From the NCBI GenBank assembly GCA_903924805.1, contig CAIYCZ010000238.1, forward strand, positions 1 through 16,364: DNA of 16,364 nt, given 5' to 3'. Shown here in pieces: positions 7,059-16,304 of this stretch. The translations under genes were made by a program, and so were the position numbers. The notes beneath the pieces are model-generated. The model made no database searches and had not been told where the DNA came from. It worked only from the letters and a program-made list of their open reading frames with translations. Origin of the DNA: an uncultured delta proteobacterium. GTDB taxonomy: Bacteria; Desulfobacterota; WTBG01; CAIYCZ01. Numbering within the stretch: position 1 is the first letter of the stretch; each line of letters starts with the position of its first letter.

Positions 7059-10000
7059 ATGAATGGATCATTCAGCACGCAGCAAGAGCGTTCGCGAAAC
7101 GTTCATAGTTTTGATGCATTAAAGATATCCATAGCTTCTCCTGATACTATTCGGAGCTGGTCCAACGGAGAAGTAAAAAAACCGGAGACCATTAATTACC
7201 GCACGTTTAAACCGGAGCGGGATGGTCTGTTCTGTGCAAAAATCTTTGGCCCCACGAGAGACTATGAATGCAACTGCGGGAAATACAAACGGCTCAAGCA
7301 CCGCGGCATAGTATGCGAAAAATGCGGGGTAGAGGTTATCCCCTCATATGTACGCAGAGAGCGGCTGGGCCATATTGAACTGGCCTCACCCGTTGCTCAT
7401 ATCTGGTTTTTGCGGAGCCTGCCGAGCCGTATAGGGACGCTCCTTGACATGACCTTGAGAGAGCTTGAGAAAGTTCTCTACTTTGAATCATATGTGGTGA
7501 TTGACCCTAAAAAGACGCCCCTCAGGGTCGGGGATCTGCTTGATGACGAGAAGTACCGGAAAGCACAGACAGAGTATCCAGACGGCTTTGAGGCCGGTAT
7601 AGGGGCTGAGGCAATACGGCAGATGCTGCGCAGGCTTGACCTTGAAAAAATGTCCGGCCAGCTCCGCGAAGAAATCAAACTCACCAGTTCTGAAGCCAAA
7701 AAGAAGAAACTGGCTAAACGGCTGCGGATTGTCGAGGCATTTAGAAATTCGCGCAATAAGCCTGAATGGATGATTCTGGAAGCTATCCCGGTTCTGCCTC
7801 CTGATCTGCGGCCACTGGTACCGCTTGATGGTGGCAGATTTGCTACCTCTGATCTTAACGATCTTTACCGCCGGGTTATCAACCGGAACAACCGGCTGAA
7901 AAAACTGCAGGAGCTTGATGCCCCGGGCATTATCATACGCAACGAAAAACGCATGCTGCAGGAGGCGGTGGATGTGCTGTTTGACAATGGCCGGCGGGGC
8001 AAAGTCATTACCGGCCGCAACAAGCGGCCGCTCAAGTCCTTAAGTGACATGCTGAAAGGAAAGCAGGGCCGGTTTCGCCAGAACCTTCTGGGCAAACGGG
8101 TTGATTATTCCGGGCGCACGGTTATTGTTATAGGCCCCGAGCTGCGGCTGCATCAGTGCGGCCTTCCCAAAAAGATGGCCTTAGAGCTGTTCAAGCCTTT
8201 TGTGTACAACCTCCTGATCGCCAATGGGTATGCAACCACCATTAAAAGTGCCAAGAAAATGGTGGAGCGGGAAACCTCGGAAGTCTGGGACTGCCTTGAT
8301 GAGGTGGTCAAGGAATACCCGGTGCTGCTTAACCGGGCACCTACCCTTCACCGCCTGGGAATTCAGGCCTTTGAACCGGTGCTCATTGATGGCAAAGCTA
8401 TTCAGCTCCACCCGCTGGTGTGTGCTGCCTTCAATGCTGATTTTGATGGTGACCAAATGGCTGTCCACATTCCGGTGTCCCTTGAAGCACAGGTTGAGGC
8501 ACGGGTGCTCCTTATGTCCACCAATAATATTTTATCCCCTGCCAGCGGAAAGCCCATCATCGTGCCTACCCAGGATATGGTGCTCGGCATTTACTACATG
8601 ACCAGGGAACGGGAAAATGTTAAGGGAGAGGGCCACCTGTTCTCAAGCCCTGCAGAGGTGCGCGTGGCATATGACCACAAGGAAGTGGACCTCCATGCAG
8701 CCATCCGTGTGCGTGTTGCTGGTGAGATGGTGGAGACGACGGTCGGGCGCATCATACTCAAAGAGATCATGCCAGAGGAGATACCCTTCCCGGTTATCAA
8801 TACGGTAATGAACAAGAAGGAGCTGGCAAATCTCATTGACTACAGCTACCGGATATGCGGCGATAAAAAGACGGTAATTCTCGCTGACCGCCTGAAGGAT
8901 CTGGGCTATAAATATGCAACCCAGTCCGGCCTGTCAATTTCTATCAGGGACATGATCATTCCATCCAAGAAGGGGAAATTAATTGAGGAAACAAATAATG
9001 AAGTCCGGACCATAGAGAAGCAGTACAAGGAGGGACTCATTACCGACGGCGAACGCTACAATAAGGTGATCGATATCTGGGCCCGGGTGACCGAGGATGT
9101 TGCCTCTGAAATGCTCCGGGAACTGGGAGAGGATGAGATCAAAGACCGGCAGGGCAACAGGAAGAAAGTTGCCAGTTTCAATCCCATCTACATGATGGCT
9201 GATTCCGGCTCCCGCGGCAGCGCGCAGCAGATTCGTCAGCTTGCGGGGATGCGCGGGCTTATGGCAAAGCCATCAGGGGAAATTATAGAAACCCCCATTA
9301 CTGCTAATTTCAGGGAAGGCCTCACCGTGTTACAATATTTTATTTCGACGCACGGTGCACGAAAAGGCCTTGCTGATACGGCTCTCAAGACCGCTAATTC
9401 CGGGTACCTGACCCGGCGACTGGTGGATGTGGCGCAGGACTGCGTTATCACCGAATATGACTGTAAGACTATTGACGGGATTTACATGACCTCGCTGGTT
9501 GAGGGAGGTGAGATAATTGAGCGGATCGGTGACCGAATCCTTGGCAGAGTGAGCCTGGAGGACATCGTTGACCCGCTTACCGGAGAGATTCTGGTGCACC
9601 GTGACCAGGCGATTGATGAAACGGCTGCAGACAAAATAAATGATGCCGGTATTGAGCGGGTTAAAATTCGCTCAGTGCTTACCTGTCAGTCAAAGCGGGG
9701 GGTGTGTATCAGGTGTTATGGTCGGGATTTAGCCCGGGGAAAGATGGTCAACATTGGGGAAGCCATCGGAGTTATAGCTGCCCAATCCATTGGTGAACCG
9801 GGCACACAGCTCACCATGCGTACCTTCCATATCGGGGGAACCGCTAGCGGACGAGTGCAGCAGACAACGCTGCAGGCCCTGCATGATGGCACGGTCAGTT
9901 TTCAGAGGATCAAATGCGTCAGGAACCGGGAAGGCGATTCAGTGGTGATGAACAGAAATGCTCAAATTGCCATTCTTGACGAGAACGGCCGGGAGCGCGA

Positions 10001-11189
10001 GAAGTACCCGATCATATATGGAGCCAAGCTGAGGGTGGAAGAGGGAAAGCGGGTAAAAATTGGAGACCTCATTGCAGAATGGGATCCGTTTTCGACACCC
10101 ATACTAACCGAGGTTGCCGGCAAGATTAAGTTCGGGGATCTTATCGATGGCGTGACCGTGCGCGAGCAGGTGGACGAGGTGACGGGCCTTGCAACAAAAG
10201 TGGTTGCCGAAACCAAGGATCCCAATAGCCGGCCGCGGATTTCCATTAAAGATGAATCTGGCAAAACGGCTAAAATATCTGCTGAATCCGAGCGCTATGC
10301 CCGCTATTTCATGCCGGTTGGTGCAAACATTATCGTGAGAGAGGGAAGTCTGGTGAGCCCCGGGGATGTGCTTTCCAAGATTCCGCGGGAAACCACAAAA
10401 ACCAAGGACATCACCGGCGGATTGCCCCGCGTTGCCGAGCTCTTTGAGGCCCGGAAGCCGAAAGAGGTCACTGTTATCAGTGAAATCGATGGTATGGTTT
10501 CATTTGGTAAAGACGTAAAAGGCAAGCGCAAGGTTATCGTCAATCCCGATGTTGCGGAAATCGGTGGCAAAAAACTCAATCCCAAGGAGTATCTTATTCC
10601 CCGGGGTAAGCACATTAGTGTTCATGAAGGTGACCGGGTTAAGGCGGGAGAGGCGATCATGGATGGTCTTTCCAACCCGCATGACATATTGAGCATCCTG
10701 GGGGAAAAGGAGCTTGCTAAATTTCTGGTTGATGAGGTGCAGGAAGTATATCGGCTGCAAGGGGTAAAGATTAATGATAAGCACATAGAAGTAATTGTGC
10801 GGCAGATGCTGCAGCGTGTCAAAATCCAGGAAGTCGGTGATTCAGAGTTCCTTCTGGGCGAACAGGTTGAGAAGTATAAATTTGAGGAAGAAAACGAGAA
10901 GATCCGGCAGCAGGGTGGCCAGGTGGCGTTAGCAGAACCGTTGCTGCTGGGCATAACAAAGGCCTCGCTGAGCACGGAAAGCTTTATATCAGCCGCATCG
11001 TTCCAGGAGACTACCAGGGTGCTGACCCAGGCTGCGATAGAGGGTAAGATTGATTACTTGCGAGGACTCAAGGAGAATGCAGCCATGGGACGGCTTATAC
11101 CTGCAGGAACAGGATACCCGCGGTATAAGAAGGTTGGTATTCAGATAGAAACTGAATACGGGAGTGCCGAATACGAAGAATCTGCTTAA
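7059..11189 (+). CDS. rpoC: DNA-directed RNA polymerase subunit beta'
   Basis: The beta' subunit carries the catalytic Mg2+ site and the clamp. The product is 1376 aa (E. coli 1407). The start ATG 7059 is preceded by GGGGGAT at about 7044-7050. The N-terminal zinc ribbon uses C71, C73, C86 and C89. The absolutely conserved NADFDGDQ begins at N459, with catalytic D461, D463 and D465. The second zinc site is C802, C876, C883 and C886, followed by the trigger-loop region GEAIGVIAAQSIGEPGTQLT and RTFHIGG. The roughly 200 residues after RTFHIGG contain repeated sandwich-barrel-like segments, consistent with the trigger-loop insertion of Gram-negative bacteria. Residues 829-870 resemble the modules in the beta insertion. 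The C-terminus binds omega; an omega gene is not in the window. After the stop comes a 131-base AT-rich spacer. Confidence 0.99.
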   Translation: MNGSFSTQQERSRNVHSFDALKISIASPDTIRSWSNGEVKKPETINYRTFKPERDGLFCAKIFGPTRDYECNCGKYKRLKHRGIVCEKCGVEVIPSYVRRERLGHIELASPVAHIWFLRSLPSRIGTLLDMTLRELEKVLYFESYVVIDPKKTPLRVGDLLDDEKYRKAQTEYPDGFEAGIGAEAIRQMLRRLDLEKMSGQLREEIKLTSSEAKKKKLAKRLRIVEAFRNSRNKPEWMILEAIPVLPPDLRPLVPLDGGRFATSDLNDLYRRVINRNNRLKKLQELDAPGIIIRNEKRMLQEAVDVLFDNGRRGKVITGRNKRPLKSLSDMLKGKQGRFRQNLLGKRVDYSGRTVIVIGPELRLHQCGLPKKMALELFKPFVYNLLIANGYATTIKSAKKMVERETSEVWDCLDEVVKEYPVLLNRAPTLHRLGIQAFEPVLIDGKAIQLHPLVCAAFNADFDGDQMAVHIPVSLEAQVEARVLLMSTNNILSPASGKPIIVPTQDMVLGIYYMTRERENVKGEGHLFSSPAEVRVAYDHKEVDLHAAIRVRVAGEMVETTVGRIILKEIMPEEIPFPVINTVMNKKELANLIDYSYRICGDKKTVILADRLKDLGYKYATQSGLSISIRDMIIPSKKGKLIEETNNEVRTIEKQYKEGLITDGERYNKVIDIWARVTEDVASEMLRELGEDEIKDRQGNRKKVASFNPIYMMADSGSRGSAQQIRQLAGMRGLMAKPSGEIIETPITANFREGLTVLQYFISTHGARKGLADTALKTANSGYLTRRLVDVAQDCVITEYDCKTIDGIYMTSLVEGGEIIERIGDRILGRVSLEDIVDPLTGEILVHRDQAIDETAADKINDAGIERVKIRSVLTCQSKRGVCIRCYGRDLARGKMVNIGEAIGVIAAQSIGEPGTQLTMRTFHIGGTASGRVQQTTLQALHDGTVSFQRIKCVRNREGDSVVMNRNAQIAILDENGREREKYPIIYGAKLRVEEGKRVKIGDLIAEWDPFSTPILTEVAGKIKFGDLIDGVTVREQVDEVTGLATKVVAETKDPNSRPRISIKDESGKTAKISAESERYARYFMPVGANIIVREGSLVSPGDVLSKIPRETTKTKDITGGLPRVAELFEARKPKEVTVISEIDGMVSFGKDVKGKRKVIVNPDVAEIGGKKLNPKEYLIPRGKHISVHEGDRVKAGEAIMDGLSNPHDILSILGEKELAKFLVDEVQEVYRLQGVKINDKHIEVIVRQMLQRVKIQEVGDSEFLLGEQVEKYKFEEENEKIRQQGGQVALAEPLLLGITKASLSTESFISAASFQETTRVLTQAAIEGKIDYLRGLKENAAMGRLIPAGTGYPRYKKVGIQIETEYGSAEYEESA

Positions 11190-11244
11190 AAATAGCAGCA
11201 GGTGCAAAAATTGTAAGTAAATAATAAAAATATGAAATTAGCAT

Positions 11245-11273
11245 TTGACAAATAGTAATTCATTTGATACATA
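11245..11273 (+). promoter_or_regulatory. Candidate sigma-70-type promoter for the rpsL-rpsG(-fusA-tuf) unit
   Basis: A perfect -35 box TTGACA (11245-11250) is followed by a 17-base spacer and TACATA (11268-11273), which matches the -10 consensus at three positions including the invariant TA start. It lies in the most AT-rich gap of the window (11190-11320), right upstream of rpsL, where a separate str promoter is common in bacteria. A start site near 11280 would give a leader of about 40 bases. No terminator hairpin is visible after rpoC, so read-through from rpoC is also possible. Confidence 0.5.
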
Positions 11274-11320
11274 TTTAATTTTTATTTATCAATGCTGGAA
11301 AGCGCAATTTAGGAATATTT

Positions 11321-11692
11321 ATGCCAACAATAAATCAACTGTGTTTTCAGGGGCGGCACGAGATTAAAAAGAAAACCAAGGCTCCTGCGCTCAGGGAATC
11401 ACCCCAGAAACGGGGGGTGTGCGTCCGCGTCTATACGACGACCCCGAAAAAGCCCAATTCTGCTCTGCGCAAAGTAGCACGAGTCCGGCTCACCAATGGC
11501 ATTGAAATAACTACCTATATACCGGGAGTAGGCCACAACCTGCAGGAACACTCGGTCGTGCTCGTCAGGGGCGGGCGTGTCAAGGACTTGCCGGGTGTGC
11601 GCTATCACATCATCCGTGGAGCACTTGATTCAACGGGAGTGCAGGACCGAAAGAAAAGCCGCTCCAAGTACGGAACAAAACGGCCCAAATAA
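11321..11692 (+). CDS. rpsL: 30S ribosomal protein S12
   Basis: S12 lies at the decoding centre and controls accuracy of tRNA selection. The product is 123 aa, normal length. Conserved blocks are QKRGVCVRVYTTTPKKPNS (29-47) and the loop starting GHNLQEHSVVLVRGGRVKDL at 71. K43 and K88 are lysines, so the classical streptomycin-resistance substitutions are absent. D89 is the residue methylthiolated by RimO in E. coli. The ATG 11321 has AGGA at 11311-11314. The N-terminus (MPTINQLCFQGRHEIKKKTK) is more divergent than the rest, as usual for this protein. The 51-base gap to rpsG holds a hairpin. Confidence 0.98.
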   Translation: MPTINQLCFQGRHEIKKKTKAPALRESPQKRGVCVRVYTTTPKKPNSALRKVARVRLTNGIEITTYIPGVGHNLQEHSVVLVRGGRVKDLPGVRYHIIRGALDSTGVQDRKKSRSKYGTKRPK

Positions 11693-11713
11693 TACCCGGT
11701 GACAATCCGGTAT
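11692..11713 (+). other. Intercistronic hairpin between rpsL and rpsG
   Basis: ATACC-C-GG (11692-11699) pairs with CCGGTAT (11707-11713): seven base pairs with one bulged C and a seven-base loop. It starts on the last base of the rpsL stop codon. There is no T-run. In E. coli the rpsL-rpsG spacer is the S7 repression target; whether this smaller structure does the same is unknown. Confidence 0.45.
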
Positions 11714-11743
11714 GCTGATTTAAAATAAAGCGGTGGAGTACCT

Positions 11744-12214
11744 ATGCCAAGACGACGGGAAGTTACAAAAAGAGCTATACAGCCAGATCCCATATATAAT
11801 GACAAAACGGTCAGAAGATTTATTAGTAAGCTTATGCTGTGCGGGAAAAAGAGCGTGGCAGAATCTAACTTTTATGGCAGCCTTGATATTATAGGCCAGA
11901 AAATTGATAAGCCACCGCTTGAAGTATTTAAACAGGCACTGGAAAATGTGAAGCCGGTGGTGGAAACCAAATCAAGACGGGTTGGTGGTTCGAACTATCA
12001 GATTCCTGTTGAAGTCCGCCCCGAACGGCGCATGAGCCTTGCCATGCGCTGGCTCATAAATTTTGCCCGGGAGCGGACGGAAAAGTCCATGAAAGAAAAG
12101 CTGGCAGCAGAATTTATTGATGCAGCAAATAACCGCGGCAGTGCTATAAAAAAGAAAGAAGACACGCATAAAATGGCTGCTGCCAATAAGGCATTCGCGC
12201 ATTACCGGTGGTAA
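11744..12214 (+). CDS. rpsG: 30S ribosomal protein S7
   Basis: S7 is a primary assembly protein of the 30S head; it binds the 3' major domain of 16S rRNA and contacts E-site tRNA. In E. coli it also represses the str operon. The product is 156 aa. It shows the typical MPRRREVTKR start, PDPIYNDKTVRRFISKLM (15-32), the beta-hairpin region near VGGSNYQIPVEV (80-91) and RRMSLAMRWLINFAR. The end, AFAHYRW, belongs to the 156-aa class of the family. The Shine-Dalgarno GGTGGAG (11732-11738) is five bases from the ATG. The terminator-like hairpin at 12263 separates it from fusA. Confidence 0.98.
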   Translation: MPRRREVTKRAIQPDPIYNDKTVRRFISKLMLCGKKSVAESNFYGSLDIIGQKIDKPPLEVFKQALENVKPVVETKSRRVGGSNYQIPVEVRPERRMSLAMRWLINFARERTEKSMKEKLAAEFIDAANNRGSAIKKKEDTHKMAAANKAFAHYRW

Positions 12215-12262
12215 TGAAAGCAGAAAGAGATGATGTTGCACCGGTAACTTCATAGATCAGGT

Positions 12263-12284
12263 GGAGGACGTTCCCTCCTTTTTT
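12263..12284 (+). terminator. Terminator-like hairpin with T-run between rpsG and fusA
   Basis: GGAGG (12263-12267) pairs with CCTCC (12274-12278) around a six-base loop, followed at once by six Ts (12279-12284). The stem is short, only five pairs, all strong except one A-T. Its place inside the str operon suggests partial termination (attenuation), which would lower EF-G and EF-Tu read-through from rpsL-rpsG. A second, weaker hairpin (CGTGC 12323-12327 with GCACG 12336-12340) lies further down, before a T-rich stretch. I found no convincing promoter between this site and fusA. The rest of the 157-base gap shows nothing else. Confidence 0.5.
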
Positions 12285-12371
12285 ATTTCATTCCCCTCAC
12301 TTAATTAATGCCTTGATCACTACGTGCGTGTGTAAGCACGAGAGAGTTTTATTTTTTTATGAGGAATTGTT

Positions 12372-14468
12372 TTGAGTCGGATAACACCGTTAGATAAGGT
12401 TAGAAACATAGGAATAATGGCTCATATTGATGCCGGTAAGACCACCACGACCGAACGGATACTCTATTATACCGGTGTTTCATATAAGATGGGCGAAGTG
12501 CATGACGGCACTGCGGTGATGGACTGGATGGAGCAGGAGCAGGAGCGGGGTATTACCATAACCTCTGCCGCCACGACCTGTTACTGGAAAAATCACCGCA
12601 TAAACCTCATCGACACCCCCGGCCATGTGGATTTTACCATAGAGGTGGAGCGCTCGCTGCGCATTCTGGATGGAGCAGTGGCGGTGTTCTGTGCGGTTGC
12701 CGGGGTTGAGCCGCAATCAGAGACCGTGTGGCGCCAGGCTGACTGCTATGGCGTGCCGCGCATTGCCTTTATTAATAAAATGGACCGTACCGGAGCGGAT
12801 TTTTTTAGAGTTGTGGAAATGATCCAGAACCGACTCTCTGCAAAGCCTCTGGTGCTGCAGCTTCCCCTAGGCAAGGAGGATCAGTTCCGGGGCGTCATAG
12901 ACCTCATAACCATGCAAGCGATTGTCTATGATGAAAACAGCCTGGGAGAGGCGTTTCATATAGAGGAGATTCCCCCGGAATTCATGGAAGCATCACGTGA
13001 GTACCGGGAAAAGATTTTAGAATTTGTCGCTGACAGTGATGAGCGGCTCATGGAAAAGTATCTGGCAGGCGAGACCATTGCGCAGGAAGATATCTGTTCC
13101 GCACTGCGCACAGCAACCACTGCCTTTCAGGCAGTTCCGGTGCTCTGCGGCGCAGCCTTTAAAAATAAGGGGATCCAGCAGCTCCTCGATGCGGTGGTGG
13201 ACTTCCTGCCGTCCCCCCTTAATGTGCCACCGGTTAAAGGTATGCTGCCATCTGGTGAGGAGGCAGTCCGCAATGCTGATGACCGGGAGCCGTTTTCTGC
13301 GCTTGCTTTTAAAATAATGACCGACCCGTTTGTCGGCCATCTGACGTTTTGCCGCATCTACTCAGGTACCCTGAAAAAGGGCAGCTATATCCATAACGCA
13401 TCCAGGGGAAAACGAGAGCGGGTTTCCCATATTCTCAAGATGCATGCCAATAAGCGGGAGGAAGTTGAAGAAGCCCATACCGGCGATATTGTTGCGCTCA
13501 CCATAAAGAATACCATAACCGGAGATACCCTCTGCGATGAAGACCACCCGATTATTCTTGAAAAGATGAATTTCCCGCAGACGGTTATCTCGATTGCCAT
13601 AGAGCCTAAAAGCCAGGCTGCTCAGGGAAAACTTGGTGAATCGCTGGCAAAGCTCGCCCTGGAGGATCCGTCCTTTCGTGTCCACACGGATAGTGAAACG
13701 GGACAGACTATTATTTCCGGGATGGGGGAGCTGCACTTAGAAATTATTGTTGACCGGCTTATCCGGGAATTCGGTGTGGAGGCCCATGTTGGGAAACCGC
13801 AGGTGGCGTACCGGGCAACGGTAACCCGCCCGGTCAGTGCAGAAGGTAAGTTTGTACGGCAATCAGGCGGCAGGGGCCAGTATGGCCACGTGGTGCTTGA
13901 GGTTGAGCCTTTGGAAAAGGGAGCTGGAGTACAGTTTGTCGATAGCATTATCGGCGGCAGCATTCCCCGGGAGTATATAGCTGCCGTGGGGAAGGGCATC
14001 TATGAAGCGGCAGAGGGTGGCATATGGGACGGCATCCCCATGATTGACCTCAAGGTGGCGTTGACTGATGGCTCCTACCACGAAGTTGATTCGTCAGAGC
14101 GGGCCTTTAAGATAGCTGCCTCCTTAGGCTTTAAGGATGCGGTACAGCGCGCAAAGCCGGTAGTGCTTGAGCCGATCATGAAAACTGAAATCGTCGTGCC
14201 TGAAGAGTATATGGGAGATGTTCTCGGGGATATTTCTGCACGGCGTGGCAAAATCATAGGGATGGAAAACAGAAAGGGCATCGCCGAGATAGAGGCCCAT
14301 GTTCCGCTTGCCGAGATGTTTGGCTACGCCACTGATATTCGATCTATGACGCAGGGGAGGGCAACCTATACGATGCAGTTTCTGCATTACGAAACCCTCT
14401 CCGCCTCACTGGCACAGGAAATTTTGGCAAGAGATTCGAAAAACAACTTTTGTGGTATTGGCGGGTAG
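12372..14468 (+). CDS. fusA: Translation elongation factor G
   Basis: EF-G is the GTPase that drives translocation and, with RRF, ribosome recycling. The product is 698 aa, normal for bacterial EF-G. The start is a TTG at 12372 with GAGGA at 12361-12365; the nearby ATG at 12359 is out of frame. The P-loop is AHIDAGKT at 17-24, switch I ends at RGITI (59-63), switch II DTPGH is at 81-85, and NKMD is at 135-138. The AHIDAGKTTTTERIL form is that of the canonical EF-G rather than the spdEFG1 paralogue. Domain IV contains the RGQYGHVVLEVEP strand. The C-terminal domain V follows with MTQGRATYTMQFLHYE. Codon use is mixed like that of rpoB and rpoC. tuf follows after 34 bases, as in most str operons. 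Confidence 0.98.
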   Translation: MSRITPLDKVRNIGIMAHIDAGKTTTTERILYYTGVSYKMGEVHDGTAVMDWMEQEQERGITITSAATTCYWKNHRINLIDTPGHVDFTIEVERSLRILDGAVAVFCAVAGVEPQSETVWRQADCYGVPRIAFINKMDRTGADFFRVVEMIQNRLSAKPLVLQLPLGKEDQFRGVIDLITMQAIVYDENSLGEAFHIEEIPPEFMEASREYREKILEFVADSDERLMEKYLAGETIAQEDICSALRTATTAFQAVPVLCGAAFKNKGIQQLLDAVVDFLPSPLNVPPVKGMLPSGEEAVRNADDREPFSALAFKIMTDPFVGHLTFCRIYSGTLKKGSYIHNASRGKRERVSHILKMHANKREEVEEAHTGDIVALTIKNTITGDTLCDEDHPIILEKMNFPQTVISIAIEPKSQAAQGKLGESLAKLALEDPSFRVHTDSETGQTIISGMGELHLEIIVDRLIREFGVEAHVGKPQVAYRATVTRPVSAEGKFVRQSGGRGQYGHVVLEVEPLEKGAGVQFVDSIIGGSIPREYIAAVGKGIYEAAEGGIWDGIPMIDLKVALTDGSYHEVDSSERAFKIAASLGFKDAVQRAKPVVLEPIMKTEIVVPEEYMGDVLGDISARRGKIIGMENRKGIAEIEAHVPLAEMFGYATDIRSMTQGRATYTMQFLHYETLSASLAQEILARDSKNNFCGIGG

Positions 14469-14502
14469 CTGTTTCGCAGCACACCATTGAAGGAGGAGGA
14501 CG

Positions 14503-15702
<1,200 letters not shown>

Positions 15703-15731
15703 CCGTATAGGAATAGGTAGGATACTGGCGC

Positions 15732-15881
15732 ATGAGAGAAATAATTACCCTTGCATGTACGCAATGCAAGCAGAGAAATTATAATACAACAAAAAACAAG
15801 AAAAAGACCACGAATAAACTGGAGCTCAAGAAATACTGCAGATTTTGTCATACCCATACCCTTCATAAAGAAACAAAATAG
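15732..15881 (+). CDS. rpmG: 50S ribosomal protein L33
   Basis: L33 is a small zinc-ribbon-type protein near the E site of the large subunit. I read a 49-aa product starting MREIITLACTQCKQRNY and ending CRFCHTHTLHKETK. Two Cys pairs (C9/C12 and C36/C39) form the zinc-binding type of L33, and the length is normal. The start ATG 15732 has only a weak purine-rich site (AGGTAGGA, about 15716-15723). The order tuf-rpmG-tRNA-Trp-secE-nusG is common in Desulfobacterota and several other phyla, and the sequence resembles L33 of that group as I recall it. It lies 29 bases after tuf. The protein is lysine- and asparagine-rich, so its DNA is more AT-rich than tuf. Confidence 0.95.
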   Translation: MREIITLACTQCKQRNYNTTKNKKKTTNKLELKKYCRFCHTHTLHKETK

Positions 15882-15915
15882 AATCTTGATGGAGAGTATT
15901 TTTCTGCCCATTCCC

Positions 15916-15945
15916 TTGACGGCTTCAAAGCTCCGCCCTTTTTAT
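15916..15945 (+). promoter_or_regulatory. Possible promoter for tRNA-Trp-secE-nusG
   Basis: TTGACG (15916-15921, five of six -35 bases) is followed 18 bases later by TTTTAT (15940-15945, four of six -10 bases). A start near 15952 would fall just before the tRNA at 15958. A weak hairpin overlaps the same bases, followed by five Ts, so a minor terminator for rpmG is the competing reading. Confidence 0.3.
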
Positions 15946-15957
15946 GTAAAATCTTAA

Positions 15958-16034
15958 AGGCCAGTAGCTCTAACGGATAGAGCACCGGACTCCAAATCCG
16001 GGTGATGGGGGTTCGAATCCCTCCTGGCCTGCCA
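15958..16034 (+). tRNA. trnW: tRNA-Trp (anticodon CCA)
   Basis: The full cloverleaf can be drawn. The acceptor stem is AGGCCAG (15958-15964) with CTGGCCT (16024-16030), seven perfect pairs. The D arm is GCTC/GAGC (15967-15970 with 15980-15983). The anticodon stem is CCGGA/TCCGG around loop CTCCAAA (15990-15996), with anticodon CCA at 15992-15994. The T arm is GGGGG/CCCTC (16007-16011 with 16019-16023) around TTCGAAT. The discriminator is G at 16031, as expected for bacterial tRNA-Trp, and the 3' CCA is encoded (16032-16034). tRNA-Trp just upstream of secE-nusG is a conserved arrangement in many bacteria and is probably cotranscribed with secE. Confidence 0.97.
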
Positions 16035-16049
16035 CGCGGTTTAAACGCA

Positions 16050-16068
16050 TGAGACAGACGCTGTTTCA
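16050..16068 (+). other. Hairpin between tRNA-Trp and secE
   Basis: TGAGACAG (16050-16057) pairs with CTGTTTCA (16061-16068): eight pairs including one G-T wobble, with an ACG loop. It starts 16 bases after the tRNA CCA end and stops just before the secE Shine-Dalgarno GGGG (16071-16074). It could guide tRNA 3' processing or protect the secE message; the role is inference. Confidence 0.45.
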
Positions 16069-16084
16069 AAGGGGCTTATAACCT

Positions 16085-16297
16085 ATGAATATAAATATAA
16101 AAATAAAAGCAGTAATTGACAGCATCACACAATTTTTTCGTGAAGTAAAAGTTGAACTGAAAAAAATTTCCTGGCCACTCAGAAATGAAACAATTGCATC
16201 AACTTCCATAGTAATAATTATTGTTTTGATTATTGGCATTTTTCTGGGAATTGTAGATATAGGACTTTCACGCATTATTAAAATAATCTTGAGCTGA
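16085..16297 (+). CDS. secE: Preprotein translocase subunit SecE
   Basis: SecE is the essential small membrane subunit that clamps SecY in the SecYEG channel. The product is 70 aa, the short single-span form found outside the enterobacteria (E. coli has 127 aa and three spans). The amphipathic cytoplasmic segment contains the family core EVKVELKKISWPLRNET at 20-36. One strongly hydrophobic, Ile-rich transmembrane helix follows at about 38-60, and a short tail ends at residue 70. The Shine-Dalgarno AGGGG lies about 10 bases before ATG 16085. The stop codon is seven bases from the nusG start, so the two are probably translationally coupled. The 5' end of the gene is very A/T-rich, which suits efficient initiation. 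Confidence 0.96.
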   Translation: MNINIKIKAVIDSITQFFREVKVELKKISWPLRNETIASTSIVIIIVLIIGIFLGIVDIGLSRIIKIILS

Positions 16298-16304
16298 GGC
16301 TCTT

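Noticed and set aside
15751..15957. A 68-residue forward frame overlapping rpmG
   Set aside because: It is a different frame of the rpmG message and its AT-rich tail; the L33 frame with its two Cys pairs is clearly the real one.
15863..16069. A reverse-strand frame across tRNA-Trp
   Set aside because: It covers a clear tRNA gene. Part of its translation (PGGIRTPITRIWSPVLYPLEL) is the familiar false protein produced by antisense reading of a tRNA.
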